Shown here: piece by piece, positions 27,458-36,836 of the stretch | Layout of the letters: every line of letters begins with the position of its first letter | Numbering within the stretch: position 1 is the first letter of the stretch | From: Photobacterium sp. Ph5 | GTDB taxonomy: Bacteria > Pseudomonadota > Gammaproteobacteria > Enterobacterales > Vibrionaceae | NCBI RefSeq assembly: GCF_022129445.1 | Contig: NZ_JADQAQ010000018.1 | Location: forward strand, 1 to 64,000 | Reading direction: 5' to 3' | Length of the DNA stretch: 64,000 bases | Program-made: the position numbers and the translations under genes | The notes under the pieces: model-generated | Seen by the model: only the letters and a program-made list of their open reading frames with translations | Database searches by the model: none | What the model was told of the DNA's origin: nothing

Positions 27458-27844
27458 ATGTCTAATGTCGTTCAGTTCTCTGCATTCAGTGGTAATAAGA
27501 AAAATAGCGCGACTTTACCCACCACATCACCTAGCCCTAAAGCATTGAGGGAAGAAGCCGCACTAAAACAAGACAATTGCTGTTACTTTTGTGGCACTCG
27601 TAAAGATCCCAAAGAGCTAAACTGGCTGAATAAGGTAGGCTTTAAACAAAAAACGCATGTTGTTTGCGGTACATGTAGCTCTGAAGCTAAATCTCGTTCA
27701 ATGGATGATCTACGAATCATTCTTGCGCTTAAAGCAATGGATTTTAGAACAATTAAACTCAAACAGTTTCTGGAATTAAGAGAGAAAGGCGTTCAAATAG
27801 AAGGGGTTCGTGACTACAAATTCTACTTTGAAACCATTGATTGA
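27458..27844 (+). CDS. Four-cysteine zinc-type hypothetical protein
   Basis: A 128-residue basic protein. CYFCG (near 42-46) and CGTCSS (near 71-74) form a Cys4 zinc-binding pair like that of HNH endonucleases, but no His-Asn-His catalytic residues follow. After it comes a helical basic tail (KAMDFRTIKLKQFLEL). A degenerate HNH nuclease or a small nucleic-acid-binding zinc ribbon is plausible. It follows a recombinase relic, which hints at mobile origin. No known family recognised. Confidence 0.65.
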   Translation: MSNVVQFSAFSGNKKNSATLPTTSPSPKALREEAALKQDNCCYFCGTRKDPKELNWLNKVGFKQKTHVVCGTCSSEAKSRSMDDLRIILALKAMDFRTIKLKQFLELREKGVQIEGVRDYKFYFETID

Positions 27845-27871
27845 TAATTCTCTTAAGAGTAAGCACAAAAT

Positions 27872-27926
27872 AAAACCTTGCGTTTACTCTCTTATTTAAA
27901 ATAAGCCAGAAAAGAACAAGGTTTTT
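27872..27926. terminator. Bidirectional terminator with nested stem
   Basis: AAAACCTTG and CAAGGTTTT form the outer 9-bp stem; inside, CTTATTT-A-AAATAAG forms a second 7-bp stem. It separates the convergent Cys4-protein gene and poxB. Confidence 0.85.
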
Positions 27927-27952
27927 ATTGTAACTAACGTTTAGACGATTGA

Positions 27953-29683
27953 TTAATCACGTAATGCATCGCTTTTTACAACATCGATTAATTGGTTTCC
28001 GTGCTTATTAAACATTGCTTTTAGCATATATAATCCAAACCCAGCAGCTTGTTTAAGTTCGATAGTCGGTGGCATCATTAATTCTTCTTTATTTGAAATG
28101 ACTTCTAACAATGCAGGCCCTTCTGTTGCTAACAATTCATCAATTGCTTCAGGTAGTTTAGTCACATCATCGACTTTAATACCTGTAATACCACATGCTT
28201 CAGCAATAGCAGCAAAACTTGGATTGACTAAATCAGTTGAATCTGACAGTAATCCTGCTGCTTTCATTTCCATCGCAACAAAGCCTAATGAACTATTATT
28301 GAGTACCACAATTTTTAAAGGCAACTTATAGGGTTTAAGGGTTAATAAGTCCCCCATTAACATAGAGAAACCGCCATCACCACACATTGCGATCACTTGA
28401 CGCTCAGGCGCTGCGGCTTGAATACCGATAGCTTGTGCCATTGCATTTGCCATTGAACCATGAGAGAAAGAGCCAATTAATCGACGTTGACCATTTAGTT
28501 GCAAATAGCGTGCAGCCCACAATGTTGGTGTACCAACATCACAAGTAAAGATGGCATCTTCTGCTGCTTTTTCGCTTATTAATTTATTCAATGTTTGAGG
28601 GTGGATCAATGTTTTACCCTGTTTTACTTGAGTTAACACATCAAAATCTTTTCGCGTTTTTTTATAATGCGCCAAACATGTATTAAGGAAATCTTCGTCA
28701 GTTTTCTCTGTTAACTGCGCTAATAGTTGTTCAACAAAGACTTTTACATCAGCCACGATACCGAGATCAACTTGCGTATGACGACCAATACTCGCCGGAT
28801 CGATATCAATTTGAATAATTTTTGCTTTAGCGGGATAGAATGCGCGGAAAGGAAAACCTGTTCCTAATAAAATTACCGTATCGGCCTGCTCTAACGCATG
28901 ATAGCCCGATGAAAAACCAATTAACCCCGTCATACCAATATCATAGGGGTTATGATGCTCTAAATATTCTTTACCACGTAATGCATGAACAATCGGCGCT
29001 TTAAGTGTCTTCGCAAGTGCAACCACTTCATCATGAGCAAATTTACAACCAGCACCCGCCATAATTACACACTTAGTACTATGCTGTAGCATCTCTGCTG
29101 CTGCAGTAACTAATGTCGTTTCGGGTGCAATAACAGGTAATAATGGCTGTTGCCAACGTTTTAAATCAGCATTATTTGGCATATTTTGCAGTGCAATATC
29201 ACCGGGTAATACAATGACACTAACACCCTGCTTTAAAATGGCTTGTCGCATTGCCGTTTCAAGCAATTGTGGCATTTGTTCTGGATGGGTTAAGGTTTCA
29301 CAAAATACACTGCATTCTTTATACAATGCTTTTGGATCCGTTTCTTGAAAATAATGGCTGCCCACTTCAGAAGAAGGGATATCAGAAGCAATAGCTAATA
29401 CGGGAACGCGATTTCTATAACAGTTATAAAGCCCGTTAATAAGATGCATATTACCAGGACCACAAGAACCAGCACAAACAGCTAATTTACCTGTGAGCTC
29501 CGCTTCTGCACCTGCAGCAAAAGCGGCCACTTCTTCGTGTCGGGTTCCCATCCAGCGGATTTTACCTTCCGCTCGAATACTATCGCTGATCCCATTTAAT
29601 GAATCCCCTGTCACACCCCAGATCCGTTCCACACCCGCTTGTGCTAAAAAACGAGTGATATAACGCGCGATTGTCTGTTTCAT
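27953..29683 (-). CDS. poxB: Pyruvate dehydrogenase (quinone) / pyruvate oxidase
   Basis: A 576-residue ThDP- and FAD-dependent enzyme that oxidises pyruvate to acetate and CO2 and reduces ubiquinone at the membrane. It aligns end to end with E. coli PoxB (572): [12 protein letters not shown] at 20-31, catalytic [14 protein letters not shown] near 48-61, HALRGKE, and the ThDP motif GDGGFSM...VVLNN near 440-470. The C-terminal region, which in E. coli forms the lipid-activated membrane anchor, is present ([10 protein letters not shown]). It is divergent from a lactate-type dehydrogenase; a 10-bp inverted repeat lies 20 bases upstream of its ATG. Confidence 0.95.
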   Translation of the reverse strand: MKQTIARYITRFLAQAGVERIWGVTGDSLNGISDSIRAEGKIRWMGTRHEEVAAFAAGAEAELTGKLAVCAGSCGPGNMHLINGLYNCYRNRVPVLAIASDIPSSEVGSHYFQETDPKALYKECSVFCETLTHPEQMPQLLETAMRQAILKQGVSVIVLPGDIALQNMPNNADLKRWQQPLLPVIAPETTLVTAAAEMLQHSTKCVIMAGAGCKFAHDEVVALAKTLKAPIVHALRGKEYLEHHNPYDIGMTGLIGFSSGYHALEQADTVILLGTGFPFRAFYPAKAKIIQIDIDPASIGRHTQVDLGIVADVKVFVEQLLAQLTEKTDEDFLNTCLAHYKKTRKDFDVLTQVKQGKTLIHPQTLNKLISEKAAEDAIFTCDVGTPTLWAARYLQLNGQRRLIGSFSHGSMANAMAQAIGIQAAAPERQVIAMCGDGGFSMLMGDLLTLKPYKLPLKIVVLNNSSLGFVAMEMKAAGLLSDSTDLVNPSFAAIAEACGITGIKVDDVTKLPEAIDELLATEGPALLEVISNKEELMMPPTIELKQAAGFGLYMLKAMFNKHGNQLIDVVKSDALRD

Positions 29684-29702
29684 TCGGTTCCCTTTCGACT
29701 CT

Positions 29703-29731
29703 GATTAATATAATTTTTATCTATATTAATC
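29703..29731. promoter_or_regulatory. Palindrome upstream of poxB
   Basis: GATTAATATA (29703-29712) and its exact reverse complement (29722-29731) are separated by 9 bases; half-site centres are 19 bases apart, about two helical turns. It lies 20 bases before the poxB ATG, a position suited to a repressor operator. Confidence 0.55.
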
Positions 29732-29909
29732 CTCTATTTTCATTTTTTTATATCCGTTTAATTCCAAAATCAATTACCATTATTGAGTAATCTATTCACG
29801 ATAATAAATAAGCTTCTCTTTACAAGAAAATATAAAAAAGGAAACACTGTTAACTATTTTTATTTATTCCATTTTTTGTTTTTTAGATATTGTAAATATC
29901 ACGTTCATA

Positions 29910-29924
29910 ATCAATTCAATTGAT
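29910..29924. promoter_or_regulatory. 7-1-7 palindrome upstream of lactate dehydrogenase
   Basis: ATCAATTCAATTGAT is symmetric in all seven base pairs around one central base. It lies 38 bases before the ATG of the gene at 29962. It does not match the LldR or PdhR consensus that I know. Confidence 0.45.
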
Positions 29925-29961
29925 CTATGTTATTTGCACTTGTCAAAATGAGATAATAAAA

Positions 29962-31131
29962 ATGAAGGATTATTTTAATACCCATTACCCTGATGTTGAG
30001 TACCTTCGCCGTAAAGCGAAATTCAACTTACCTAAGTTTGCCTTTGAATATGTCGATGGCGGCTGCAACATTGAAATGGGACTCAAACGCAATACTCATG
30101 ATATTCGCCAAATTGAGCTAATCCCCTATTATCTTCGTGATTACAATTCGATTTCTTTAAAAGCAACTCTGTTTGGCGAAACGTATGATGCGCCATTTGG
30201 TATCAGCCCTGTGGGTTTACAAGGTTTGATTTGGCCAAATGCGCCTGAAATATTGGCACAAGCCGCTTTTGAGCAAAATGTACCTTTTATTCTTAGTACT
30301 GTTTCAACCTCTCCGATTGAGAAGATTGCCGATATCACAGAAGGTAAAGCATGGTTCCAACTCTATCACCCTGTTGATGACAAGATTACAGATGATTTAC
30401 TTAAACGCTGTGAAGACAGTGGTATCAAAACATTAGTATTGCTTTCTGATGTTCCTACTTTTGCTTATCGCCCTAAAGAAATTCGTAATGGTTTAGCTAT
30501 GCCGCCCAAAATGACATGGCAAAATATTGTCGAAATAATATTGTCACCCAAATGGGCATTAGCCACGTTGAAAAAAGGACAGCCTCAGTTCGAAACTTTG
30601 TCCAAATATATGTCAGGCTCGATGGACATGCACCATCTCGCATTATTCATGGATAAAACCTTTAATGGTCGGTTAAGTGAAGACAAAGTCGCACGTTTAC
30701 GTGACAAGTGGAAAGGTAACCTGGTATTAAAAGGCTTATCTACCGTTGAAGACAGTCAAAAAGCCATTGCGCTTGGTTTAGACGGCATCATTATCTCAAA
30801 CCATGGTGGCCGACAATTAGATGCTGGACCATCGACTATCAGTAAGTCCATTGAAATAATGGATAAATGCAAAGGTCAAATTACGATTATGATGGACAGT
30901 GGTATTCGTGACGGGGCTGATATTGCTCGTACACTCTCAACAGGGATTGAGTTTGCCTTCCTTGGTCGTAGTTTTATGTATGGTGTTGGTGCATTGGGCC
31001 ATAACGGTGGTCACCACACTATTAATATGTTGAAAAAACAACTACAACAAGTGATGGAACAATGTTGCTGTGAATCAATCAGTAATCTTACTGATCATAT
31101 TGCAAAACGTAATCCTTTCACGTTGGATTAG
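29962..31131 (+). CDS. FMN-dependent alpha-hydroxy-acid (lactate-type) dehydrogenase
   Basis: A 389-residue (S)-2-hydroxy-acid dehydrogenase of the LldD/glycolate-oxidase family. FMN-site Lys in LVLKGLST, the catalytic ISNHGGRQLD, and the phosphate-binding DSGIRDGADIART and FLGRSFMYG segments are all present. These enzymes convert L-lactate or related hydroxy acids to 2-oxo acids. Next to poxB, L-lactate is the natural guess, giving pyruvate for PoxB. A longer frame opens at 29920, but ATG 29962 matches the family start. Confidence 0.88.
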   Translation: MKDYFNTHYPDVEYLRRKAKFNLPKFAFEYVDGGCNIEMGLKRNTHDIRQIELIPYYLRDYNSISLKATLFGETYDAPFGISPVGLQGLIWPNAPEILAQAAFEQNVPFILSTVSTSPIEKIADITEGKAWFQLYHPVDDKITDDLLKRCEDSGIKTLVLLSDVPTFAYRPKEIRNGLAMPPKMTWQNIVEIILSPKWALATLKKGQPQFETLSKYMSGSMDMHHLALFMDKTFNGRLSEDKVARLRDKWKGNLVLKGLSTVEDSQKAIALGLDGIIISNHGGRQLDAGPSTISKSIEIMDKCKGQITIMMDSGIRDGADIARTLSTGIEFAFLGRSFMYGVGALGHNGGHHTINMLKKQLQQVMEQCCCESISNLTDHIAKRNPFTLD

Positions 31132-31135
31132 TACG

Positions 31136-31168
31136 CTGTCTGTACTCATTCATTGTGGGTACGGACAG
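31136..31168 (+). terminator. Hairpin after lactate dehydrogenase gene
   Basis: CTGTCTGTACTC pairs with GGGTACGGACAG through 12 pairs, including two U-G wobbles, over a 9-nt loop. Only two T's follow. Confidence 0.5.
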
Positions 31169-31333
31169 TTCAAAAAACCAACAGCATTATAGCTAATCTT
31201 TTGATTATTCAATAACTTTACTGCACATAAAACAGTAATATCATAATAAATACAAAAGGTTACTTATATATTTAAATTATACCTACTGAGTAAACTGCGC
31301 TAAGATAGAAAAAAATAAGACTAAATTACTGTT

Positions 31334-32134
31334 ATGAACCTTACCGCAATCTCTACTCTTCTCATTGAAAATAAGATTTTCGCCAATCCTCGTCGTATTG
31401 CTCTACTCAATGCAATCCACCAAACAGGCTCGATAAGCAAAGGAGCCAAACTTGCTGGTATCAGTTATAAAGCGGCTTTCGATGCCGTTAAAGATATGAA
31501 TATTCTTGCTGACTCTGCACTTGTAACAAGTGAAAAAGGCGGTAAAGGTGGCGGTGGCGCTGAGTTAACAAGATTTGGTCTACGTTTGGTTCAAATGTAT
31601 GAATTACTCAATCAAATTCAAGATATGGGTCTAAAAGCTTTAAATGATGAAAACGCACCATTAGATAGTTTACTTGGTGTTATGTCTCGCTTTTCATTAC
31701 AGACCAGTGCTAGAAATCAGTTCTTCGGACATATCAACACAATTGAACGCCATAGCCTACATGACTTAGTTACAATTACGATTACCGATACCCATCATAT
31801 TTATGCCACGATCACCCATGGCAGTACAGTAAAACTGCAATTGGTAAAAAACAAAGATGTTGTAGCACTGATTAAAGGTCCTGCTATTACAGTATGTAGC
31901 GAAGAAAATATGATCCACGGTAAACGCGATCGCTTTGATAACCAATTATTAGGAACGATAACGTCGATCCAACAAGATATGAAATCAACCGAGATCGCTA
32001 TAGCATTGAATGATGCAATTACTGTCTGTGCGTTAGTGGATAATCAAGATCTGATAGAAGAGAGTCTCCGTGTCGGCATGTCTATTTATGCACTCTTTAA
32101 ATCAAACCAAGTCACCATCGCGACAATGTGCTAA
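31334..32134 (+). CDS. modE: ModE molybdate-responsive regulator
   Basis: A 266-residue regulator that follows E. coli ModE (262) throughout: N-terminal winged helix (GSISKGAKLAGISYKAAFDAV), the K-G-G-K-G-G-G-G wing with A-E-L-T-R-F-G, then two molybdate-binding Mop domains, the first with FSLQTSARNQFFG. Molybdate-bound ModE represses modABC and activates molybdoenzyme genes. No mod transporter or molybdopterin gene lies nearby, so it acts at a distance here. Confidence 0.95.
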   Translation: MNLTAISTLLIENKIFANPRRIALLNAIHQTGSISKGAKLAGISYKAAFDAVKDMNILADSALVTSEKGGKGGGGAELTRFGLRLVQMYELLNQIQDMGLKALNDENAPLDSLLGVMSRFSLQTSARNQFFGHINTIERHSLHDLVTITITDTHHIYATITHGSTVKLQLVKNKDVVALIKGPAITVCSEENMIHGKRDRFDNQLLGTITSIQQDMKSTEIAIALNDAITVCALVDNQDLIEESLRVGMSIYALFKSNQVTIATMC

Positions 32135-32139
32135 CACGT

Positions 32140-32376
32140 TTATGGAATATCAACAAATCCACTATAATTATGCTTTATATTTAATTGCTCAGAAAAAGAC
32201 TGATACTCTTGGTATTGTTTATTCACCAAAGCAGCACCACCACAGACCATTAATATAAGGGCTAAACGGCTTAACCAAATTTTTTCTTTCTGCATTGAAT
32301 AAAACAATAAAATAGCAGCAAGAATCAATAGAACTAGGCTCTCAACACCTATATTGTGTATAAAAAATGCGACCAC
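32140..32376 (-). CDS. Small two-helix membrane protein
   Basis: A 78-residue predicted inner-membrane protein: helix 1 about residues 8-26, a short basic loop, and helix 2 about 33-50, then a Tyr/Gln-rich tail. It starts at GTG 32376 with only a weak ribosome site. No family recognised. Its end is 5 bases from the convergent modE stop. Confidence 0.5.
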   Translation of the reverse strand: MVAFFIHNIGVESLVLLILAAILLFYSMQKEKIWLSRLALILMVCGGAALVNKQYQEYQSFSEQLNIKHNYSGFVDIP

Positions 32377-32675
32377 TACAGCATTCCTAATGGCATAAGT
32401 CGACGCAGTTTAATGCTTTTCAAGTAGAAAGCATTGAAAACAATAGCAAAGTCTTAATATTTTTCACAATCCTGACAGTTCAGCACGAAAACTGAACGAT
32501 ACCACTGATATTGATTGTTATTTAAACACGCCGCTTGAGCAAAAGTTGAACGGATTTGATCTAAAGTTTATTTAACTTCTGACATTCAGTACTTAACTTA
32601 TTCATTGATTCACAGCATGATAAGATAAATCGCCTTCACTAATGAATATAGCTAGGAAGGCGAATTATTCTTGTC
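32377..32675. other. Intergenic region with small hairpins
   Basis: 299 bases. Contains AATGCTTT/AAAGCATT (32412-32435) and a 6-bp GTTCAG/CTGAAC pair further on, neither with a T-run. No gene seen. Confidence 0.4.
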
Positions 32676-33410
32676 TTATATTACTAGTCCGCCATCGACT
32701 TTCAATGTTTGACCTGTAATAAAGCTCGAATGATCACTCGCTAAAAAGAGCACGCCATTTGCGATATCTTGCGCCAGCCCCATACGTTTTAATGGTGTTT
32801 TTGAAACCATAAAATCAATCACTTTTTCGGGTAGGTCGACGGTCATAGGCGTTTCAATAAAACCAGGGGCAACGCAATTAGCACGCACTTTTGCCCCTTT
32901 ACGTGCAAACTCTTTCGACCATGATTTTGTCATTGCAATCACACCAGCTTTTGTCGCTGCATAATTAGTTTGACCTATATTACCATCAGTACCAACCACC
33001 GATGACATTGTGATGATCGATCCTGAGCCTGATGCCATCATTAAAGGAGCGATGGCTTGTGTCATATTAAACACGCCTTTCAAATTGACATCTATAACAA
33101 GATCCCAATCATTCTCTGACATATTTTCAATTAAATTATCTCGTGTAATCCCTGCGTTATTTACTAATACATCAATGGTTCCATACTGTTGTGCGATTTT
33201 TGTGATCGCTTCTGATACATTAGCTCTATCGCATACATTTAATTCGAGTGCAGTTACGTTAGGAAATTGTTGCTCTAAATCGGCCATGGCGCCAAAATTC
33301 ATATCACAAACAAATACATGCTTTGCGTCTTGGTTAGCAAAGGTTTCGACAATACAGCGACCAATACCTTGAGCACCACCAGTTACAAGGCAAACCTTAT
33401 CCGTTAGCAT
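32676..33410 (-). CDS. Short-chain dehydrogenase/reductase (FabG-like)
   Basis: A 244-residue Rossmann-fold SDR. NAD(P)-binding TGGAQGIG at 10-17, NNAG near 87, the active-site Ser in MSSVVG, and Y-A-A-T-K are all present, with a PGFIETPM segment. It resembles 3-oxoacyl-ACP reductase or acetoacetyl-CoA reductase. The canonical fabG sits in a fatty-acid cluster that is absent here, so this is a paralogue of unknown substrate. It is divergent from a LysR regulator that may control it. Confidence 0.87.
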   Translation of the reverse strand: MLTDKVCLVTGGAQGIGRCIVETFANQDAKHVFVCDMNFGAMADLEQQFPNVTALELNVCDRANVSEAITKIAQQYGTIDVLVNNAGITRDNLIENMSENDWDLVIDVNLKGVFNMTQAIAPLMMASGSGSIITMSSVVGTDGNIGQTNYAATKAGVIAMTKSWSKEFARKGAKVRANCVAPGFIETPMTVDLPEKVIDFMVSKTPLKRMGLAQDIANGVLFLASDHSSFITGQTLKVDGGLVI

Positions 33411-33684
33411 TTTTACTACCCCTCTTAAAAATACATATTTACTCTATATACTTATTATTACACCCAATACATAAGCTCTAATCTTTACGGCTTAACATAA
33501 TAATAGATAATCAGCTCTTAGCGTGCAGTTGCATTAAAGCAATTCACTCTTTCATATAATCAAATAACGTTCCACAAATAAGAAAATGACAAAATTACCC
33601 TGCAGATAGCTTTAAATCATTGGCTATAACGTTACTATTTACACTTGGTACTCCTGAACTTTATTTATAATGCAAGGAATGCGA

Positions 33685-34623
33685 ATGTTAGACAAAATTG
33701 TTTTTTTTCTTCATGTCGTACGTTGCAATTCTGTCACTGATGCTGCAAAGCAATATGGCATATCGCCATCTGCAGGTAGCCGCTGGCTCACAGAGCTTGA
33801 AGAAAATATGGGGGTCAGCCTTGTTAAACGTACCACACGAAAAATCACACCAACACAGGCTGGGCGCTTGCTGTTTAAACAGTTTAGTCACATCAATAAC
33901 CAAATAACCGATGTTATCAACGAAATACAAAATTTGGGTAATGATGATATCGGCACGATAAAAATTGCAAGTACACCTTTGTTTGCTAAGCATTTTCTTA
34001 GTAAAATTATTGGTGAATATATTAGTGACAACCCTACTATCAATTTTATTGTGATCGAAACAGCGTTTGAAGTAGATAATGTTCACGATGTCGATTTTGC
34101 CATTAGAGCAAACGCGATATACCGTGGTTTTCAAGACAAAGACAGTTTACTAGTAAAACGTTCCCTTTTCAGCGAACCTTTAAAAGCCTGCTGCTCACCC
34201 ACTTATATTCAGCGGTATGGTGAACCGATAATACCCCATGATCTTAAAAAACATTTGTGCTTATTTGCAACAACATTAGTCGGTGGTAATAAATGGATCT
34301 TTGAACAAAATGGTGAATACAACTCGGTTCAAATACCAAGATCGGTAGAAGTAGATGATAGTGATATTTTAAAAAACATTGCCTTAGCCGGTGGTGGTAT
34401 CGCGTATTTACCGTACAGTTTAATTAAACAAGATCTTCAAGAAGATCGGTTAGTAACGGTATTAAATAACTACATTAGCAGTGAATTTGAGCTTAGTTTG
34501 TATTATAAACCACGAAAGTATATGCCTGTACGATGCGCTAATTTCAAAGACTATCTATTACAACGTGTAGAAGAAATTAACCTAGCTCGACAAAGCACTC
34601 CAACAAAACGAAATAATGGCTAG
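33685..34623 (+). CDS. LysR-family transcriptional regulator
   Basis: A 312-residue regulator with an N-terminal winged helix (residues about 1-60, NSVTDAAKQYGISPSAGSRW) and a periplasmic-binding-protein-like effector domain (about 90-300). Three in-frame ATGs exist (33670, 33679, 33685); AAGGA is properly spaced only for 33685. The HTH starts slightly unusually with IVFFLHVV. It is divergent from the SDR gene, the usual LysR arrangement, and ends inside a long inverted repeat. Confidence 0.88.
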   Translation: MLDKIVFFLHVVRCNSVTDAAKQYGISPSAGSRWLTELEENMGVSLVKRTTRKITPTQAGRLLFKQFSHINNQITDVINEIQNLGNDDIGTIKIASTPLFAKHFLSKIIGEYISDNPTINFIVIETAFEVDNVHDVDFAIRANAIYRGFQDKDSLLVKRSLFSEPLKACCSPTYIQRYGEPIIPHDLKKHLCLFATTLVGGNKWIFEQNGEYNSVQIPRSVEVDDSDILKNIALAGGGIAYLPYSLIKQDLQEDRLVTVLNNYISSEFELSLYYKPRKYMPVRCANFKDYLLQRVEEINLARQSTPTKRNNG

Positions 34624-34690
34624 AAGTCTTAGTACGTATGCTACCTATTAATTTAAGAAACAATATCTACATTCGTGCTAAGACTTCTAG
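34620..34690. repeat. 13-bp inverted repeat at a convergent gene end
   Basis: CTAGAAGTCTTAG (34620-34632) and its exact complement (34678-34690) extend by a wobble and three more pairs to a 17-bp stem with a 37-nt loop. The left arm contains the LysR stop codon. No T-run follows, so it is not a typical terminator, though it sits between convergent genes. Confidence 0.6.
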
Positions 34691-34721
34691 AAAGCTATTA
34701 TTTATAACTGATTATCAATTG

Positions 34722-36350
34722 TTAACAAGTAAAGTATTTCAACTGTTCGCTTTGCTTTTCAGCAAGATCAGATAACTCTTCACTCGCTACAGTGCATTGA
34801 CTTAATCCTGATGCGTTTTGTTGAATAATATGATGAATATTCTCAATACTATTACTGATATCCATTGTTACTTGTAACTGCTCTTCAGAAGCTGTTGAAA
34901 CATGTGTATTCATATCACTATTCATTGAAATAGCGGCAGTGATCCCTTCTAGCGCTTCATTTGCTTGAGAGGCAACTAATTTATTACTTTCTAATGTATT
35001 AATAGCTGATTGCATACGTTCATTTGCTGAAGTCGATTGCTCTTGTAGGCGCTCTATAATCTGCTGTGTCTCTTTTGTTGATGCTTGTGTTCTAGCTGCT
35101 AACTGACGTACTTCATCAGCTACGACTGCAAATCCACGACCACTTTCTCCAGCGCGAGCGGCTTCTATCGCCGCATTGAGTGCAAGCAAGTTTGTTTGTT
35201 CCGATATCCCTTGTATCGAGTCAATAACTTGACTAATTTGTGCCGATTGTACTTTTAGCTGTGCAACAACATCAGCAGCTTCTACTAATGAAGCTGCCAT
35301 TTCTTCATTTGCTTGTTGGTTGTTAGAAAACAAATCAAGGCTCTTATTAGCCAACTCACTGGCACTTTTTGAATTTTCATCAGATTTTTGTGCAGCTTGT
35401 GTTACTTCTTGTGCCGTTGTAGTTAACTGATCAATTGCTGTTACAACTTGCTCAATTTCAATCACTTGGCTATTTGCATGAGTCTCTGAATCTTTCATCA
35501 CAATTGATAATTCAGTCGATGAAGCTGCAACATTACGACCAACATCATTTAATACCGCCACTGTTGAACGCAATTTAACAATCATGCGATTGAGATTACG
35601 TGCCAATTCACCCACTTCATTAGTGCCGTCAACTGCAATTTCATCTTGCAAATTACCTTCTGCTATTTTCTGCATTGCTCGTTGCAAAATAGTAATTGGC
35701 TTAACGATAAGTGAACCAATAACCAAGCAAATAACAATGGCAATTATCAATGTAATGATAAATTCATATCCAATCGCATTTATTGTTTGTCCATGCTCTT
35801 TCTTTTGCTGCGCAATATAAGCATCTGCGGTTAAATTTACACGCTTATCCAACGCATCAATTGCTGAAATCATGTCATCACCTAATTGGCGATATTTAAC
35901 AATATATTTTTGATATTCAGAGTCGCTGATTTGGCCTGAATGCCTAAGATCAAGCACCTCTAACATCGTGTCACGGCTAAAGCTAATATAGCTGATCATT
36001 AATGTTCGAAATGCTTCTAATTCTTGATTTATTTCAGGTATTTTTTGAAGGTTTACAATCGCTTTTTTATTACTTAACTCGCTACTATCAAGAGACTTCG
36101 ATAAACGCGATAATAAATCTTTATCATAAAGTGCATAAATTGCACTTACTCGCATTGCGTAACTATTGCTAATTAAACTTGCGGTACTATCTTTAGCTTC
36201 AACGACTAACTGTGTCGTTACATTCATTTTATCAACACTTTCTACAAGGTTATTTCTCCCTAGCATTAGTGCAACAAATAATAAAACAGCCATAAATATA
36301 ACAGGAATAACTAATTGCAGCTTTATTGATATATTTTTGAGTAAAAACAT
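34722..36350 (-). CDS. Methyl-accepting chemotaxis protein, four-helix-bundle sensor
   Basis: A 542-residue chemoreceptor: membrane helix about 11-30, a small helical periplasmic sensor (about 32-190, 4HB-MCP type), second helix near 192-214, HAMP with [12 protein letters not shown], and a signalling bundle with the tip [21 protein letters not shown] near 380-400. There is no CheR/CheB pentapeptide. The frame starts at TTG 36356, but GGAG suits ATG 36350. Single gene. Confidence 0.93.
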   Translation of the reverse strand: MFLLKNISIKLQLVIPVIFMAVLLFVALMLGRNNLVESVDKMNVTTQLVVEAKDSTASLISNSYAMRVSAIYALYDKDLLSRLSKSLDSSELSNKKAIVNLQKIPEINQELEAFRTLMISYISFSRDTMLEVLDLRHSGQISDSEYQKYIVKYRQLGDDMISAIDALDKRVNLTADAYIAQQKKEHGQTINAIGYEFIITLIIAIVICLVIGSLIVKPITILQRAMQKIAEGNLQDEIAVDGTNEVGELARNLNRMIVKLRSTVAVLNDVGRNVAASSTELSIVMKDSETHANSQVIEIEQVVTAIDQLTTTAQEVTQAAQKSDENSKSASELANKSLDLFSNNQQANEEMAASLVEAADVVAQLKVQSAQISQVIDSIQGISEQTNLLALNAAIEAARAGESGRGFAVVADEVRQLAARTQASTKETQQIIERLQEQSTSANERMQSAINTLESNKLVASQANEALEGITAAISMNSDMNTHVSTASEEQLQVTMDISNSIENIHHIIQQNASGLSQCTVASEELSDLAEKQSEQLKYFTC

Positions 36351-36836
36351 CAACAACTATCTCCATGTTGTTTGTATTCTTTTTTATTTATCGCATGATA
36401 AACAGTATTAATTAAATATATCAATAACTTTATTAATATATTTATTAAAAATGATAAGTGATTAAAAAAACACTATAAATCATAATGTTAATTTACAATT
36501 GTTATTTATTCAATCCTATGTATTAACATTTAGATATTCTATTTTAAATTAATAATTATGCTTTAAATAATTATATATATTATTAATTTAGGTGATATGT
36601 GATATTTAGCAGCTATTAAGTCTTCATTAACATTACATACAGTATATTAGTCTTAATTTATCTAATTCTATTTAGTCTTTTTAAATCACAGAATAGAATC
36701 CTTACCCACAAATAGAGAATAATAAACCCCACTAAGCATGTAGCCCCATACCTCATACAAATAAAACCTTCACTCTTTAAAAAAAGAGATTATGATTAAC
36801 ACAGCAAATCGCACAAACGATGATATTTAATACATT
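36351..36836. other. Very AT-rich divergent promoter region
   Basis: 486 bases, extremely AT-rich with many ATTAAT/TTAAT tracts, between divergent genes. The composition would suit H-NS-type binding. No ORF of note and no clear operator seen. Confidence 0.45.
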
